The notes under the pieces: generated by a model
Told to the model about the DNA's origin: nothing
Seen by the model: the letters and a program-made list of their open reading frames with translations, nothing else
Databases searched by the model: none
In this document: one piece after another, positions 49,240-58,247 of the stretch
How the letters are laid out: each line of letters begins with the position of its first letter
How positions within the stretch are numbered: position 1 is the first letter of the stretch
Position numbers and translations under genes: made by a program
NCBI GenBank assembly: GCA_964519595.1
Contig: CAZFJN010000002.1
Coordinates: 1-64,000, forward strand
Direction of reading: 5' to 3'
Length of the DNA: 64,000 nt
DNA from: JANRKF01 sp964519595
GTDB lineage: Bacteria > Pseudomonadota > Alphaproteobacteria > Rickettsiales > SXRF01

Positions 49240-52197
49240 ATGAAAGACTCAGCGATTATCGTGCGTGGTGCGAAGGAGCATAATCTCAAGAATATTGATG
49301 TTACTATTCCGAAAAACAAGCTGGTGGTGATTACCGGACCTTCCGGATCAGGAAAATCTAGCCTGGCTTTTGACACTATTTATGCCGAGGGGCAGCGCCG
49401 CTATGTTGAATCGCTTTCAGCTTATGCGCGGCAGTTTCTCAATATACATGACAAGCCGGATGTGGAAAGCATAGACGGTTTATCGCCGGCAATTGCCATT
49501 GACCAGAAAACAACCTCGCGCAATCCGCGTTCTACAGTTGGAACTGTTACGGAAATATATGATTATCTACGCCTTCTTTATGCGCGAGTCGGCATCCCTT
49601 ATTCTCCGGCAACTGGCTTGCCTATTGAAAGTCAGACTGTCTCGCAGATGGTTGATCGTATTATGGAGCTTCCGGAAGGAACAAAAATTTATCTTCTTGC
49701 TCCGATAGTTCGTGGACATAAGGGCGAATATCGCAAAGAGCTGGAATCTTTGCGTAAAAAAGGCTTCCAGCGGTTTAAAATAGATGGTCAGATTTATGAA
49801 ATGGACGATCTTCCTGCTCTTGATAAAAATAAAAAACACGAAATAAAAGTTGTGGTTGATCGCTTAGTGATCACGCCGGAGCTTGGCAATAGATTGCCGG
49901 ATTCAATAGAAGCGGCTTTAGGGCTTGGCGAGGGGCTTATCGAGGTTGAAATTGTTGAACAATCTCAGACAATGGCAAAAAATGGCAGCGATGCAAAACG
50001 CCAGAATAAGAAATCTAAAAATAATGATTCCGCAGAAAACAGCGCTGCTTCTGAGCAGAATTCCTTATCATTCATAATGAGCAGTAAATTTTCCTGTCCG
50101 GTAAGCGGCTTTACATTGTCGGAAATTGAGCCGCGGCTTTTTTCTTTCAATAGTCCTTATGGCGCTTGCCCTGATTGCGATGGTCTTGGCAATAAAATGT
50201 TTTTTGATCCTGATATGATCATCCCTGATACTGCAAAATCTCTGGCTAATGGCGCAATAGCTCCCTGGGAAAATACCAGCAGCAAATATTATATGCAGAC
50301 ATTGGAAGGACTTGCCGCTCATTATAAATTCAGCCTTTATACAGCTTTCCGTGATTTGCCGAAAAATATTCAGGAAATAATTCTATACGGCAGCAATGAA
50401 CAGCCAATTCGAATTCCCTATATGGACGGCGCGCGTAGCTATATTGCCAATAAACCTTTTGAAGGAATTGTGCCAAGTCTGGAACGGCGCTGGAAAGAAA
50501 CCGACAGCGAGTGGATGCGCGAAGAGCTGGAAAAATATAAAAGTGAACATCATTGCGATGCTTGCGGCGGCGCACGTCTTAAATCTGAGGCTTTGTGCGT
50601 TAAAATCGGCGGTTTGCATATTGGCGAAATTACCACTATGTCAATTGATGCCGCGCATGAATGGTTTGAAAAAATCAGCAAAAAACTTTCAAAAAAACAA
50701 CAGAGCATTGCTGATAAAATTCTCAAGGAAATACGCGAGCGCCTTAAATTTCTGATGAATGTCGGCTTGGAATATCTGACTCTTAACCGTGAATCAGGAA
50801 CTCTCTCCGGCGGAGAATCGCAACGCATTCGCCTTGCCTCGCAAATTGGCAGCGGACTTTCCGGAGTTCTTTATGTTCTTGATGAACCGTCAATAGGCTT
50901 GCATCAGGCAGATAATGAGCGATTGTTGGCAACTTTGCGGCATTTGCGCGAACTTGGCAATACGGTTATTGTCGTTGAACATGATGAAGATACCATGCGC
51001 GCCGCTGATTATTTAATTGATATAGGACCAGGGGCCGGAATTCATGGCGGCTATATAGTCTCGCAAGGAACTCCGCAGCAGGTTGCAAAAGATAAAAACA
51101 GCTTAACCGGACAATATCTAAGCGGAGTTAAATCAATTCCTGTTCCAGCGCAGCGGCGCTCGGCGAGCAAGAATAAGCGTATAATTATCAAAAACGCGCA
51201 TGGCAATAATCTGAAAAATATCACTGCGGAAATTCCGCTTGGCACTTTTACCGCCGTAACCGGAGTTTCCGGCGGCGGCAAATCAACTCTGGTTATTGAA
51301 ACCTTATACCGCGCTGTTGCCAAGAGATTGCACGGTTCTCGCGCTAATCCGCAATTGCATGATTCAATTTCCGGCCTTGAATTTATCGACAAGGTTATTG
51401 AAATAGATCAATCGCCAATCGGACGCACGCCGCGCAGCAATCCGGCTACTTATACTGGCGCTTTCACGCCGATTCGTGACTGGTTTGCCGCTCTTCCTGA
51501 TGCAAAGGCGCGTGGTTATGAGGCAGGACGTTTTTCTTTTAATGTTAAAGGCGGTCGCTGCGAGGCTTGTCAGGGCGATGGCATGATAAAAATTGAAATG
51601 CATTTTCTGCCGGATGTTTATGTTAAATGCGATGTCTGTCATGGCGCGCGCTATAATCGTGAAACTCTGGAAGTTAAATATAAAAACAAATCAATTTCTG
51701 ATGTTTTACAGATGACTGTTGACGAAGGCGCGGATTTCTTTGCCGCGCAACCGGGAATTCGTGAAAAACTAATGGCAATGAAGGAAGTAGGGCTTGGCTA
51801 TATCGCAATCGGACAGTCGGCAACAACTCTCTCCGGAGGAGAGGCGCAGCGTATAAAACTTGCCAAGGAATTGTCAAAACGCGCAACCGGACGGACTTTA
51901 TATATTCTTGATGAGCCGACAACCGGCTTGCATTCAGACGATATAAAAAAATTGCTGCTGGTATTGCATAAGCTGGTTGATTCTGGCAATACTGTGCTGG
52001 TAATTGAGCATAATCTTGATGTAATAAAAACTGCTGATTATGTAATAGATATAGGACCAGGCGGCGGCAATAAAGGCGGCAAAATAGTCGCCAGCGGAAC
52101 TCCGGAGCAAATAGCATCATGCAAAACCAGCATAACCGGAAAATACGTAGCGCCGCTGCTATCCGGAGGAAATAATAAAAAAACCAAAGTCGCTTGA
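49240..52197 (+). CDS. uvrA: excinuclease ABC subunit A
   Basis: UvrA is the damage-recognition ATPase of nucleotide excision repair. It has two ABC modules: the first P-loop ITGPSGSGKSSLAFDTIYAE near residues 31-50, the second VTGVSGGGKSTLVIETLYRA, and two signature motifs LSGGESQRIRLA and LSGGEAQRIKLA. Zinc-finger pairs are in YGACPDCDGLG, HHCDACGGARL and RCEACQGDGM. The 985 residues include a K/N/S-rich insert near 245-275 (AKNGSDAKRQNKKSKNNDSA) and exceed the usual 940-960. Confidence 0.95.
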   Translation: MKDSAIIVRGAKEHNLKNIDVTIPKNKLVVITGPSGSGKSSLAFDTIYAEGQRRYVESLSAYARQFLNIHDKPDVESIDGLSPAIAIDQKTTSRNPRSTVGTVTEIYDYLRLLYARVGIPYSPATGLPIESQTVSQMVDRIMELPEGTKIYLLAPIVRGHKGEYRKELESLRKKGFQRFKIDGQIYEMDDLPALDKNKKHEIKVVVDRLVITPELGNRLPDSIEAALGLGEGLIEVEIVEQSQTMAKNGSDAKRQNKKSKNNDSAENSAASEQNSLSFIMSSKFSCPVSGFTLSEIEPRLFSFNSPYGACPDCDGLGNKMFFDPDMIIPDTAKSLANGAIAPWENTSSKYYMQTLEGLAAHYKFSLYTAFRDLPKNIQEIILYGSNEQPIRIPYMDGARSYIANKPFEGIVPSLERRWKETDSEWMREELEKYKSEHHCDACGGARLKSEALCVKIGGLHIGEITTMSIDAAHEWFEKISKKLSKKQQSIADKILKEIRERLKFLMNVGLEYLTLNRESGTLSGGESQRIRLASQIGSGLSGVLYVLDEPSIGLHQADNERLLATLRHLRELGNTVIVVEHDEDTMRAADYLIDIGPGAGIHGGYIVSQGTPQQVAKDKNSLTGQYLSGVKSIPVPAQRRSASKNKRIIIKNAHGNNLKNITAEIPLGTFTAVTGVSGGGKSTLVIETLYRAVAKRLHGSRANPQLHDSISGLEFIDKVIEIDQSPIGRTPRSNPATYTGAFTPIRDWFAALPDAKARGYEAGRFSFNVKGGRCEACQGDGMIKIEMHFLPDVYVKCDVCHGARYNRETLEVKYKNKSISDVLQMTVDEGADFFAAQPGIREKLMAMKEVGLGYIAIGQSATTLSGGEAQRIKLAKELSKRATGRTLYILDEPTTGLHSDDIKKLLLVLHKLVDSGNTVLVIEHNLDVIKTADYVIDIGPGGGNKGGKIVASGTPEQIASCKTSITGKYVAPLLSGGNNKKTKVA

Positions 52198-52241
52198 TTG
52201 ATTTTATTGCTAATATAAAAACAAATTATCGGAGATTTAAA

Positions 52242-52922
52242 ATGACCTCTGACGACAAAGAGACAGAAAAATTTCCAAGGATTTTCGAAGAACCTCCAGA
52301 TGAAATAATTTCTCCTAAGCAGCGTATAAAAGAGAAAGCATCAGAATTATTACCATTGCTTGATTCATTTCAAGCTGTTTACGCAGAAAAATCAGCGGCG
52401 ATTAATGATAAAATATTGGAAGTAAGGAATTTTAATAAAACAGAAGAAGAAAGAATCGAAATATTATATTCATTATTTTATGGTTATAGTAGAGACGAAT
52501 TTTCTGGTTATAGTAGAGGCAAATTTTCTGGCTATAGTAGAGACGATACAAAATTAAGCATGAATGAGGAGATGATTCATAGTCTGATTACTAAAGGAAT
52601 TGATGAAACGAGAGGTGTGCTGCTTTTTCTTTCAGGCGATGGTAAAAAGAACAATAGGAACATTGGATTCCATTATAGGCATTCTATGGTTACGAGTGAT
52701 CTTGATATTTTGGCGCATGTTTGCAAAAATGAATATTTGATAAGGTTCATAAGTGAGTATGGTTTTAAGAATAATAACGCGATAGCAGAAAAACAAAAGC
52801 AATTGATTGAGAATTTGGCGGAAGGATTAGTTGATATTTACAATTTAATGTATAAACCTCCGAATCTTACTCCGCCACGTCTTAAATATATAAATGGTGA
52901 TCATAGAGGCAGGGGAGCATGA
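52242..52922 (+). CDS. protein of unknown function with 8-residue repeats
   Basis: I do not recognise this 226-residue protein. GGAGATTTAAA before the ATG at 52242 is a good ribosome binding site, so I prefer it to the frame start at 52194. An 8-residue unit, GYSRDEFS, occurs nearly three times near residues 82-104, encoded by a 24-bp tandem repeat. The rest is helical and charged (NEEMIHSLITKGIDETRGVL, then EKQKQLIENLAEGLVDIYNL). There is no signal peptide or membrane segment. It lies between uvrA and a GST gene on the same strand. Confidence 0.6.
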   Translation: MTSDDKETEKFPRIFEEPPDEIISPKQRIKEKASELLPLLDSFQAVYAEKSAAINDKILEVRNFNKTEEERIEILYSLFYGYSRDEFSGYSRGKFSGYSRDDTKLSMNEEMIHSLITKGIDETRGVLLFLSGDGKKNNRNIGFHYRHSMVTSDLDILAHVCKNEYLIRFISEYGFKNNNAIAEKQKQLIENLAEGLVDIYNLMYKPPNLTPPRLKYINGDHRGRGA

Positions 52923-52931
52923 GGTGACGAC

Positions 52932-53552
52932 ATGACTAAAAATATAACTAAAGGTACATTATTTTATTCTCCTAATTCTCCTTATGCTCGCAAGTGCCGG
53001 ATTATTATTGCTGAGAAGAATTTAGCCGGAATTGAGCAGATTGCGGTTAATGCAATGGAAAATCCGCCGCAATTGCTGGCGGTTAATCCACTGGGAACAG
53101 TTCCTGCTATGATTACCGCTGATGGTTTGCATTTGTGTGACAGCAGCATTATCTGCGAATATCTTGATTCTCTGCCTTCTGATTCGCCGCGCCTGATCAG
53201 TAGTGATGATGGTGCGCGTTTATGCGTTATGGCGCTTGCGGAAATGGCCGGCGGCATAATTGACGCGGCGGTGGTTTGTGTGGTCGAAGGTCGCCGTCCA
53301 GCTGATAAAATCAATCCGCCTGTGCTTGAGCGCAAGGAAAAGGCGATTATGCGAACAATTGACAAAATAGCGGCGGCAAATTTAAATTTTGACCTTCCGC
53401 TGACGCTGGGAAGTCTCAGCCTGGCAGTCGCACTGCTTTATGTTGATTTCCGTCTTCCGCATCTGCTCTGGCGGAAAAACCATCAAAAACTAGCAAGCTG
53501 GGCAGATGAAATGGCAAAAAAACCATCTTTCTTAAGCACGAAACCACTTTGA
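52932..53552 (+). CDS. glutathione S-transferase family protein
   Basis: An N-terminal thioredoxin-like domain (TLFYSPNSPYARKCRIIIAE, then NPLGTVPAMITADGLHLCDS with the cis-Pro and the SIICEYLD glutathione site) is followed by an all-helical C-terminal domain. The 206 residues are normal. The class and substrate cannot be named. It is close to alphaproteobacterial GSTs of the beta/theta-like sort. The start follows a GAGGTGACG ribosome binding site and the stop of the upstream gene. Confidence 0.88.
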   Translation: MTKNITKGTLFYSPNSPYARKCRIIIAEKNLAGIEQIAVNAMENPPQLLAVNPLGTVPAMITADGLHLCDSSIICEYLDSLPSDSPRLISSDDGARLCVMALAEMAGGIIDAAVVCVVEGRRPADKINPPVLERKEKAIMRTIDKIAAANLNFDLPLTLGSLSLAVALLYVDFRLPHLLWRKNHQKLASWADEMAKKPSFLSTKPL

Positions 53553-53561
53553 TTTTGTTGC

Positions 53562-53705
53562 TTATATCAATTCCTGATTAGCAGGAGCGCGGCGGTCGCA
53601 GGGCGAGTTTTCCGTGCCAACGCAAGGGCTTTTCAGCTCCGGAACTGGATTGCTGCAGGCGGCAAGCGCAAGCGACGCTAATGCTATTAGAACGATATTT
53701 TTCAT
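53562..53705 (-). CDS. small lipoprotein (47 aa), DUF2706-like
   Basis: This frame was found by reading the gap. The ATG at 53705 overlaps the glycosyltransferase stop by four bases. The product has a signal peptide ending in LAAC (MKNIVLIALASLALAAC) and a mature part with the pattern ELKSPCVG...SPCDRRAPAN. The KSPCV and PCxRR pattern resembles what I recall of the Rickettsia small lipoprotein family DUF2706. That match is from memory and needs a profile search. Two Cys besides the lipidated one could form a disulfide. Confidence 0.7.
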   Translation of the reverse strand: MKNIVLIALASLALAACSNPVPELKSPCVGTENSPCDRRAPANQELI

Positions 53706-54862
53706 GCCTTATTGCTGTACAATAATTCCTTGTACACTTCCAGAGTTTTTTTACACATTATGTCAATGGAAAATTGCCGAGCATTATTGGTAGCGTCAGT
53801 GGCGATCTGTTCGATTAATTGCTGATCAAGATTCAGGACATTATCAATAGCGCGTGTTAGCGCGGCAACATCGCCAGGCGGCACAAGCAGGCCGGTTTTG
53901 CCGTGAATAACTGTTTCCCGCGCGCCGCCGTGATTAGTGGCAATTGTCGGTTTGCCCATTGCCTGCGCTTCCAGCACCACGCGGCCAAAAGCTTCCGGTT
54001 CAATCGAAGTTGCAACAACCAGCCGCGCCAGCATATATGCCTCTGTGATATAGGAAGTATGCGGCGCAAAACGCACATGCCCTTCGAGGCCGGATTCAGC
54101 TATTAATTGTTCAAGCTCGCGGCGATAATTGCCGCCTTTTTTATCATCACCAAGAATAACCGCGAAAAAACGGCGATGTTTCATTGCCGCCAGCGCGCGC
54201 AGAAATACATCCTGACCTTTCCAGCGCGTTATCCTTCCGGGAAAAAGGATCAGCGGCAATTCCATAGGCAATCGCCATTCTTTCACTAAAATATCCATGC
54301 GTTGATGAGAGAATAAATCCGGCGTGAAAAGGCGCAAATCAACGCCGCGATGAATAATGCGTAGACGCGATTTATCTACGGAATAATTTTTCTGAATATG
54401 TTCAGCGATGAAGTCGGAAATGGCGATTACTCTTTCTCCGCGCAGCATAACGCTGTTATAATATTTTTTGAGAAAGCCGCTTGTGCCGTAAGTGCCGTGG
54501 AAAGTGGTCATGAAATGCGCTGCGCCATTGCGGCAGGCCAGCCATGCGCTCCAGGCTGGCGCGCGCGATCGTGCATGAACTATATCAACCTTATAATCCT
54601 TGATTAGCTGCGCTATTTTCCGGCTGTTTTTCCAGATGATGAAAGGATTTTTGCTGGCCAGTGGTAATTGTATATGTGTTGCGCCGATGCGTTGCAATTG
54701 CGCGACCATATTGCCGCCGCTGGAAGCAACCAAAGCTGTTGCGCCATTTTGCACGAGAGCAGAAGCTATTTCCACTGTGCCGCGTTCAACGCCGCCGCTA
54801 CGCAGAGCTGGTAATATTTGCAGGATGACAGGAGGTGAAGTTTCAGTCATAATTTCCGGCAA
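53702..54862 (-). CDS. glycosyltransferase family 4 protein
   Basis: This is a GT-B fold sugar transferase, probably for lipopolysaccharide or another surface glycan. The N-terminal ILQILPALRSGGVERGTVEI and the C-terminal donor-binding part FPGRITRWKGQDVFLRAL with IEPEAFGRVVLEAQAMGKP (the E-x7-E motif) are clear. The 386 residues are normal. The donor and acceptor are unknown. It may share a transcript with the small lipoprotein downstream. The divergent hydrolase starts 24 bases away. Confidence 0.9.
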   Translation of the reverse strand: MPEIMTETSPPVILQILPALRSGGVERGTVEIASALVQNGATALVASSGGNMVAQLQRIGATHIQLPLASKNPFIIWKNSRKIAQLIKDYKVDIVHARSRAPAWSAWLACRNGAAHFMTTFHGTYGTSGFLKKYYNSVMLRGERVIAISDFIAEHIQKNYSVDKSRLRIIHRGVDLRLFTPDLFSHQRMDILVKEWRLPMELPLILFPGRITRWKGQDVFLRALAAMKHRRFFAVILGDDKKGGNYRRELEQLIAESGLEGHVRFAPHTSYITEAYMLARLVVATSIEPEAFGRVVLEAQAMGKPTIATNHGGARETVIHGKTGLLVPPGDVAALTRAIDNVLNLDQQLIEQIATDATNNARQFSIDIMCKKTLEVYKELLYSNKA

Positions 54863-54885
54863 TAGGTATTTTAAATTGTACTTCT

Positions 54886-55662
54886 ATGCAACCATCATTT
54901 CATAAACCATCATTTCATAAAACAAAACACACAAGCCTTGCTTATCTACAGCAGGATGGAAAAAATCCGGCCATAATGTTTCTTTCCGGATTTCGTTCTG
55001 ACATGAGCGGCGCGAAAGCTTCTTTTCTGGCGGAATATTGTGCAGCGCGTGGACAAAGCTTTGTGCGTTTTGATTATTCCGGACATGGCAAATCCGGCGG
55101 CGATTTCCTTTTAGGCACTATTGGCGGCTGGAAGGAAGATGCTCTGGAGATATTTGACCATATAGCAGGAGGCGGAAATAGCAATGGTGAGGTGGTTTTA
55201 GTTGGCTCCAGCATGGGCGCATGGCTTGCGCTGCTTATCGCTATGGAAAGGCGCGCACGCGTGCAGGCGATTATCGGAATTGCCGCCGCTTGTGATTTTA
55301 CCGAGCGCCTGATCTGGAATGCTCTTAGTGAACAAGACAAACAAACTATTCTCACGGAAAAAATCTATTACGCTCCTTCCTGCTACGGCGAAGAGCCTTA
55401 TCCGATAACGCTGAATTTAATAGAAGAGGGCAGAAAACATCTGTTGCTTGATAAGCCTGTAATTGATGTTTCCTGTCCGGTTCATTTGCTGCACGGCACA
55501 GATGATGCTGACGTTCCGCTTGCCATAGCGCAGGAGATCATGTCAAAACTGGCTGGCAAGGATCATAGCTCGCTTACGGTGATTTCCGGCGGCGATCACC
55601 GCCTTTCCAAAGCAAAAGAGCTGGAAATGCTGTCCTTAGTTCTTGGCAAGGCGCTTTCCTGA
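54886..55662 (+). CDS. alpha/beta hydrolase
   Basis: This is a serine hydrolase with the nucleophile elbow GSSMGAWLALL (Ser near 106), Asp in HGTDDADVPLA and His in SGGDHRLSKAKELE, so the triad is complete. The oxyanion region is in IMFLSGFRSDMSGAKASFLA. The family resembles the palmitoyl-protein-thioesterase ABHD10-like group found next to mitochondria-related bacteria, but the substrate is not known. The first residues contain a KPSFHKPSFHK duplication (12-bp tandem repeat). 258 residues. Confidence 0.85.
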   Translation: MQPSFHKPSFHKTKHTSLAYLQQDGKNPAIMFLSGFRSDMSGAKASFLAEYCAARGQSFVRFDYSGHGKSGGDFLLGTIGGWKEDALEIFDHIAGGGNSNGEVVLVGSSMGAWLALLIAMERRARVQAIIGIAAACDFTERLIWNALSEQDKQTILTEKIYYAPSCYGEEPYPITLNLIEEGRKHLLLDKPVIDVSCPVHLLHGTDDADVPLAIAQEIMSKLAGKDHSSLTVISGGDHRLSKAKELEMLSLVLGKALS

Positions 55663-55763
55663 TTGTCATAGTCTATTGTCATAATCTATTGTCATAATTC
55701 ATGTAATCTTTCTGTAATGAATGGTTTTTGTAAGATGTCATAATTAAATTGATAGTTTTATGC

Positions 55764-55929
55764 TATACTCATTACACTTGAAGAGTTGGTATTTATTCCA
55801 AGTATTTTTGTTCAATATATGAGATAAAAATCGAAGGAATACTTATTGATATTTCAAGATTTTTATCTCATATAGTGAACAATAAAGACGAAGCGAAGAA
55901 ATAGCAATTCTTCAAGTGTAATGAGTATA
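55764..55929. repeat. 165-bp palindromic element, copy B
   Basis: The terminal stems TATACTCATTACACTTGAAG and CTTCAAGTGTAATGAGTATA pair perfectly. The interior is the reverse complement of copy A (11697-11862) and is nearly identical over about 110 bases. The element ends about 11 bases before the ATG of the 114-residue gene, as copy A ends eight bases before hflX. Upstream, 55664-55695 carries a 13-bp repeat (CTATTGTCATAAT). Confidence 0.88.
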
Positions 55930-55939
55930 TTATCTGCTT

Positions 55940-56284
55940 ATGAATCTTGCAGAAGAAAACAATAATTGCGATTACGCAAAAAATCCGGCTTATACGCGCT
56001 GCCCTATAATTGTCTCTCAGTGCGGTTATCATGGTGGCGCGACAATCAACGGCGTTTATTTGCCGGAACAGTTCCTCAGTGAATTAAAAATGGCAACACA
56101 TGGTTTTCTGGAGCAATATCCGCCGGGATTTTTACAGCATTTGCTGTTACATTACGCTGATTGTGACCTTATTGAAGATGAAGCTGGCGATAATTTAACT
56201 GACCAGCTGACCTTAACTGAAGATGAGATAGAAAGACGCCGCGAGAAAAACTCGCATTTTGCAGCAAGCATGGCCACCGCCTAG
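55940..56284 (+). CDS. protein of unknown function (114 aa), cluster gene 1
   Basis: It is not recognised. The protein is acidic and Cys-containing (CDYAKNPAYTRCPIIVSQCG), with a central YLPEQFLSELKMATHGFLEQ helix and a charged C-terminus (LTEDEIERRREKN). The palindromic element ends just before the start, so there is no standard ribosome binding site. It is on the same strand as, and 137 bases before, a tightly coupled three-gene set. Confidence 0.6.
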   Translation: MNLAEENNNCDYAKNPAYTRCPIIVSQCGYHGGATINGVYLPEQFLSELKMATHGFLEQYPPGFLQHLLLHYADCDLIEDEAGDNLTDQLTLTEDEIERRREKNSHFAASMATA

Positions 56285-56421
56285 ATTTAGGATTAATCCT
56301 AATTTTGTGCTTGCATTGTCAGGATATATCATATAGTCTCTATTTTGTTCAGTGCAGATTTATTGTCTGCATACAGCTATAATATCATGTTATTTCAATA
56401 AATATTAATTAAGGAGGTGTT

Positions 56422-57069
56422 ATGTTGCTAATAATTCCGCCGCAATCTTCTGATGACCTTGAATCTGGAAATATCCATATATTCAGCGAGACAAATCCAG
56501 ATTTGCCGCATCTGGAGAAAAACAGAGAAAAAAATCGCCATAACGATAATAATGAAAATAACCATAAAAATAACCATAATAACCATAATAATAACCATAA
56601 CAATAATAAGCATCGCGAGAAAAAACGCAGCGATTACTGGCCGGAACATCCTTTTAACCTTGCCGCTGATGAAGAGTCCTTATGGCGCTCGGTTATTATT
56701 CAGGCAATTTTTGATGCTGTGGCCATTGGCAAAAAAGCACGGACAATTCGCCGTAAAAACGAGGCCATGGCCTGGCTTACGGAAAATAGCGAGGATTTTA
56801 TTGATGTTTGCCTGCTGGCCGGCCTTGACCATAATTATGTGCGGAAATACGCCAAAAAGGCGCTGCTGAATACAAAAAGCTGGCGAACTGAGCCGGGACA
56901 TTCCAAGCGCTATCTCAAACGCAAACAGGCACGCGAAAACCGCAAGCAGGCGCTAAAAAACAACTCTCTCAAAAACAACTCTCTCAAAAACAACGCGCTG
57001 AAAGAAGAGCAAGCCGCAACCATTATCCTCAATTTCCATACATTTAATAATGAAAGGAACAATATATGA
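56422..57069 (+). CDS. protein of unknown function (215 aa), cluster gene 2
   Basis: AAGGAGGTGTT directly before the ATG is the strongest ribosome binding site in the window. The N-terminal third is an Asn/His/Lys low-complexity run (KNNHNNHNNNHNNNKH). The ordered core (about residues 70-155) contains LWRSVIIQAIFDAVAIGKKA, then AMAWLTENSEDFIDVCLLAG and LDHNYVRKYAKKAL. I recall such cores from short alphaproteobacterial phage-type proteins, but cannot name a family. The tail is basic with KNNSLKNNSLKNNALK repeats. It overlaps the next gene by four bases. Confidence 0.6.
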   Translation: MLLIIPPQSSDDLESGNIHIFSETNPDLPHLEKNREKNRHNDNNENNHKNNHNNHNNNHNNNKHREKKRSDYWPEHPFNLAADEESLWRSVIIQAIFDAVAIGKKARTIRRKNEAMAWLTENSEDFIDVCLLAGLDHNYVRKYAKKALLNTKSWRTEPGHSKRYLKRKQARENRKQALKNNSLKNNSLKNNALKEEQAATIILNFHTFNNERNNI

Positions 57070-57512
57070 TTAGCGAAATTACCAGAGAAATTAATAGCGA
57101 AATTACCAGAGAAAATAATAATAAAATTACCAGCGTAATAAACAGTCGCATAGCCAGCAACGCAATCAGCAACGCAATCAGCAACACAATCAGCAACATA
57201 ACCAGCAACACAACCGGCAAAATCACTGACGAAGCTATTAGTGAAAAACACCAGCTGCTTTATCTTATTTATGATCGTTTATGTTTTCATTGCGGTTTCA
57301 GAGTAGAAGAATTTTGCTGTAAGCGTGAGCGTTTCGTTGTGCGCCTGCTTGCTTATCCTGATGATCTGCTCTGCGCTGCTTACAGCTATCTGCTTAAACA
57401 CACGCCGCCTGATCATTTGCCGGATGAGGAGGAGTTTATCGAATTTATGTCTCCGGAATTCAAGCGGCGCAATAATGATGCACAGAAAGCTCTGGGAGGT
57501 GCATTCTTATGA
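57066..57512 (+). CDS. protein of unknown function (148 aa), cluster gene 3
   Basis: It starts in an ATGA overlap with the gene before and ends in a four-base overlap with the gene after. The first 55 residues are Ile/Ser/Asn/Thr repeats (SNAISNTISNITSN). The ordered part contains a possible Cys site (LIYDRLCFHCGFRVEEFCCK), helices (FVVRLLAYPDDLLCAAYSYL) and an acidic DEEEFIEFMSPEFKRRNND. No known family is recognised. Confidence 0.6.
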   Translation: MISEITREINSEITRENNNKITSVINSRIASNAISNAISNTISNITSNTTGKITDEAISEKHQLLYLIYDRLCFHCGFRVEEFCCKRERFVVRLLAYPDDLLCAAYSYLLKHTPPDHLPDEEEFIEFMSPEFKRRNNDAQKALGGAFL

Positions 57513-58003
57513 GATTATCTCGTTTTACTCGTCGGCGCGGACGTCCAAAAGTGGAAATTCAGGAAAATGACCATGGCACGCCGGAGCTGCAACGTAAACG
57601 CGCGGCGGAGGAAACTGCCGAGACGCTTGATCTGTGCCTTGGAAAAGGCCTTATTTCTTTGCAACAGCACTGGTGCGGCATTCATTTTCGCTGGCTTTAT
57701 ACTTTACGTTATGGCGCTCCTAGCGTAAGGGCGCTTGATTTATTGCATGTTGACGGAATTGATATTCCCAATGACGATCCTTCATGGCGTGAATCGCGTG
57801 AGGCGGAATATCATGAAGCGGCGCTGGCTCTTGCTAACTGGGGATATTTGCGCCTGCTTACTAATATATGTGTTCATAATCAGCGTCCTGATTTTTTAAA
57901 GAGCAGAAATGTTTCTGATTACAAAACCCTCGCTGAATTGCGCGATGGACTTGATATATTAGTTACGCATTGGCGTAGGAGCAAAAAAAGTAATGACAAA
58001 TAA
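57509..58003 (+). CDS. protein of unknown function (164 aa), cluster gene 4
   Basis: GGGAGGTG precedes the ATG. The N-terminus has RRRGRPKVEIQENDHGTPEL, a pattern with an AT-hook-like RGRPK core followed by GTPELQRKRA that I associate with short alphaproteobacterial proteins of unknown role. The rest is helical (LGKGLISLQQHWCGIHFRWL, then YTLRYGAPSVRALDLLHVDG). It could bind DNA. It is the last gene of the coupled set. Confidence 0.6.
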   Translation: MRLSRFTRRRGRPKVEIQENDHGTPELQRKRAAEETAETLDLCLGKGLISLQQHWCGIHFRWLYTLRYGAPSVRALDLLHVDGIDIPNDDPSWRESREAEYHEAALALANWGYLRLLTNICVHNQRPDFLKSRNVSDYKTLAELRDGLDILVTHWRRSKKSNDK

Positions 58004-58118
58004 AATGACAAATAATTATTCAGCTATTTCAGTTGCTAATATTGCTTGCTAAAATTTATCTAAAATATGAGATAAATTTTATATGTATTTGATGCAAAAC
58101 ATATTGAAAAATATAAAG

Positions 58119-58132
58119 AAAATCGCATTTTT
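58119..58132 (+). promoter_or_regulatory. conserved box upstream of pilin gene 1
   Basis: AAAATCGCATTTTT lies four bases before the -35 region of the first pilin promoter. The same 14 bases occur at 58587-58600 before the second. It is a likely activator site or UP-like element shared by both genes. Confidence 0.5.
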
Positions 58133-58135
58133 ATC

Positions 58136-58188
58136 TTGCAATATGTTTCAATGTGGTGTAGTGTCAATATTAGCTGATTGAATCAGCG
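58136..58188 (+). promoter_or_regulatory. promoter and 5' hairpin of pilin gene 1
   Basis: TTGCAA (58136-58141), a 17-base spacer and TAGTGT (58159-58164) form a sigma-70-like promoter that aligns with that of pilin gene 2. At the expected start lies the stem-loop GCTGAT/ATCAGC (about 58173-58187). A further hairpin with GTGG/CCAC arms follows at about 58196-58221, before the ribosome binding site AGGAGAA. Confidence 0.5.
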
Positions 58189-58247
58189 TTCATAGGTGGA
58201 GTCCCAAACGGGGGAAACCACTAAACATTCATCATAGGAGAACTACC

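Noticed and set aside
55664..55760. Pho-box reading of the TTGTCATA repeats after the hydrolase gene
   Set aside because: The repeats have a 13-base period (CTATTGTCATAAT) rather than the 11 required, and no promoter follows at the right distance.
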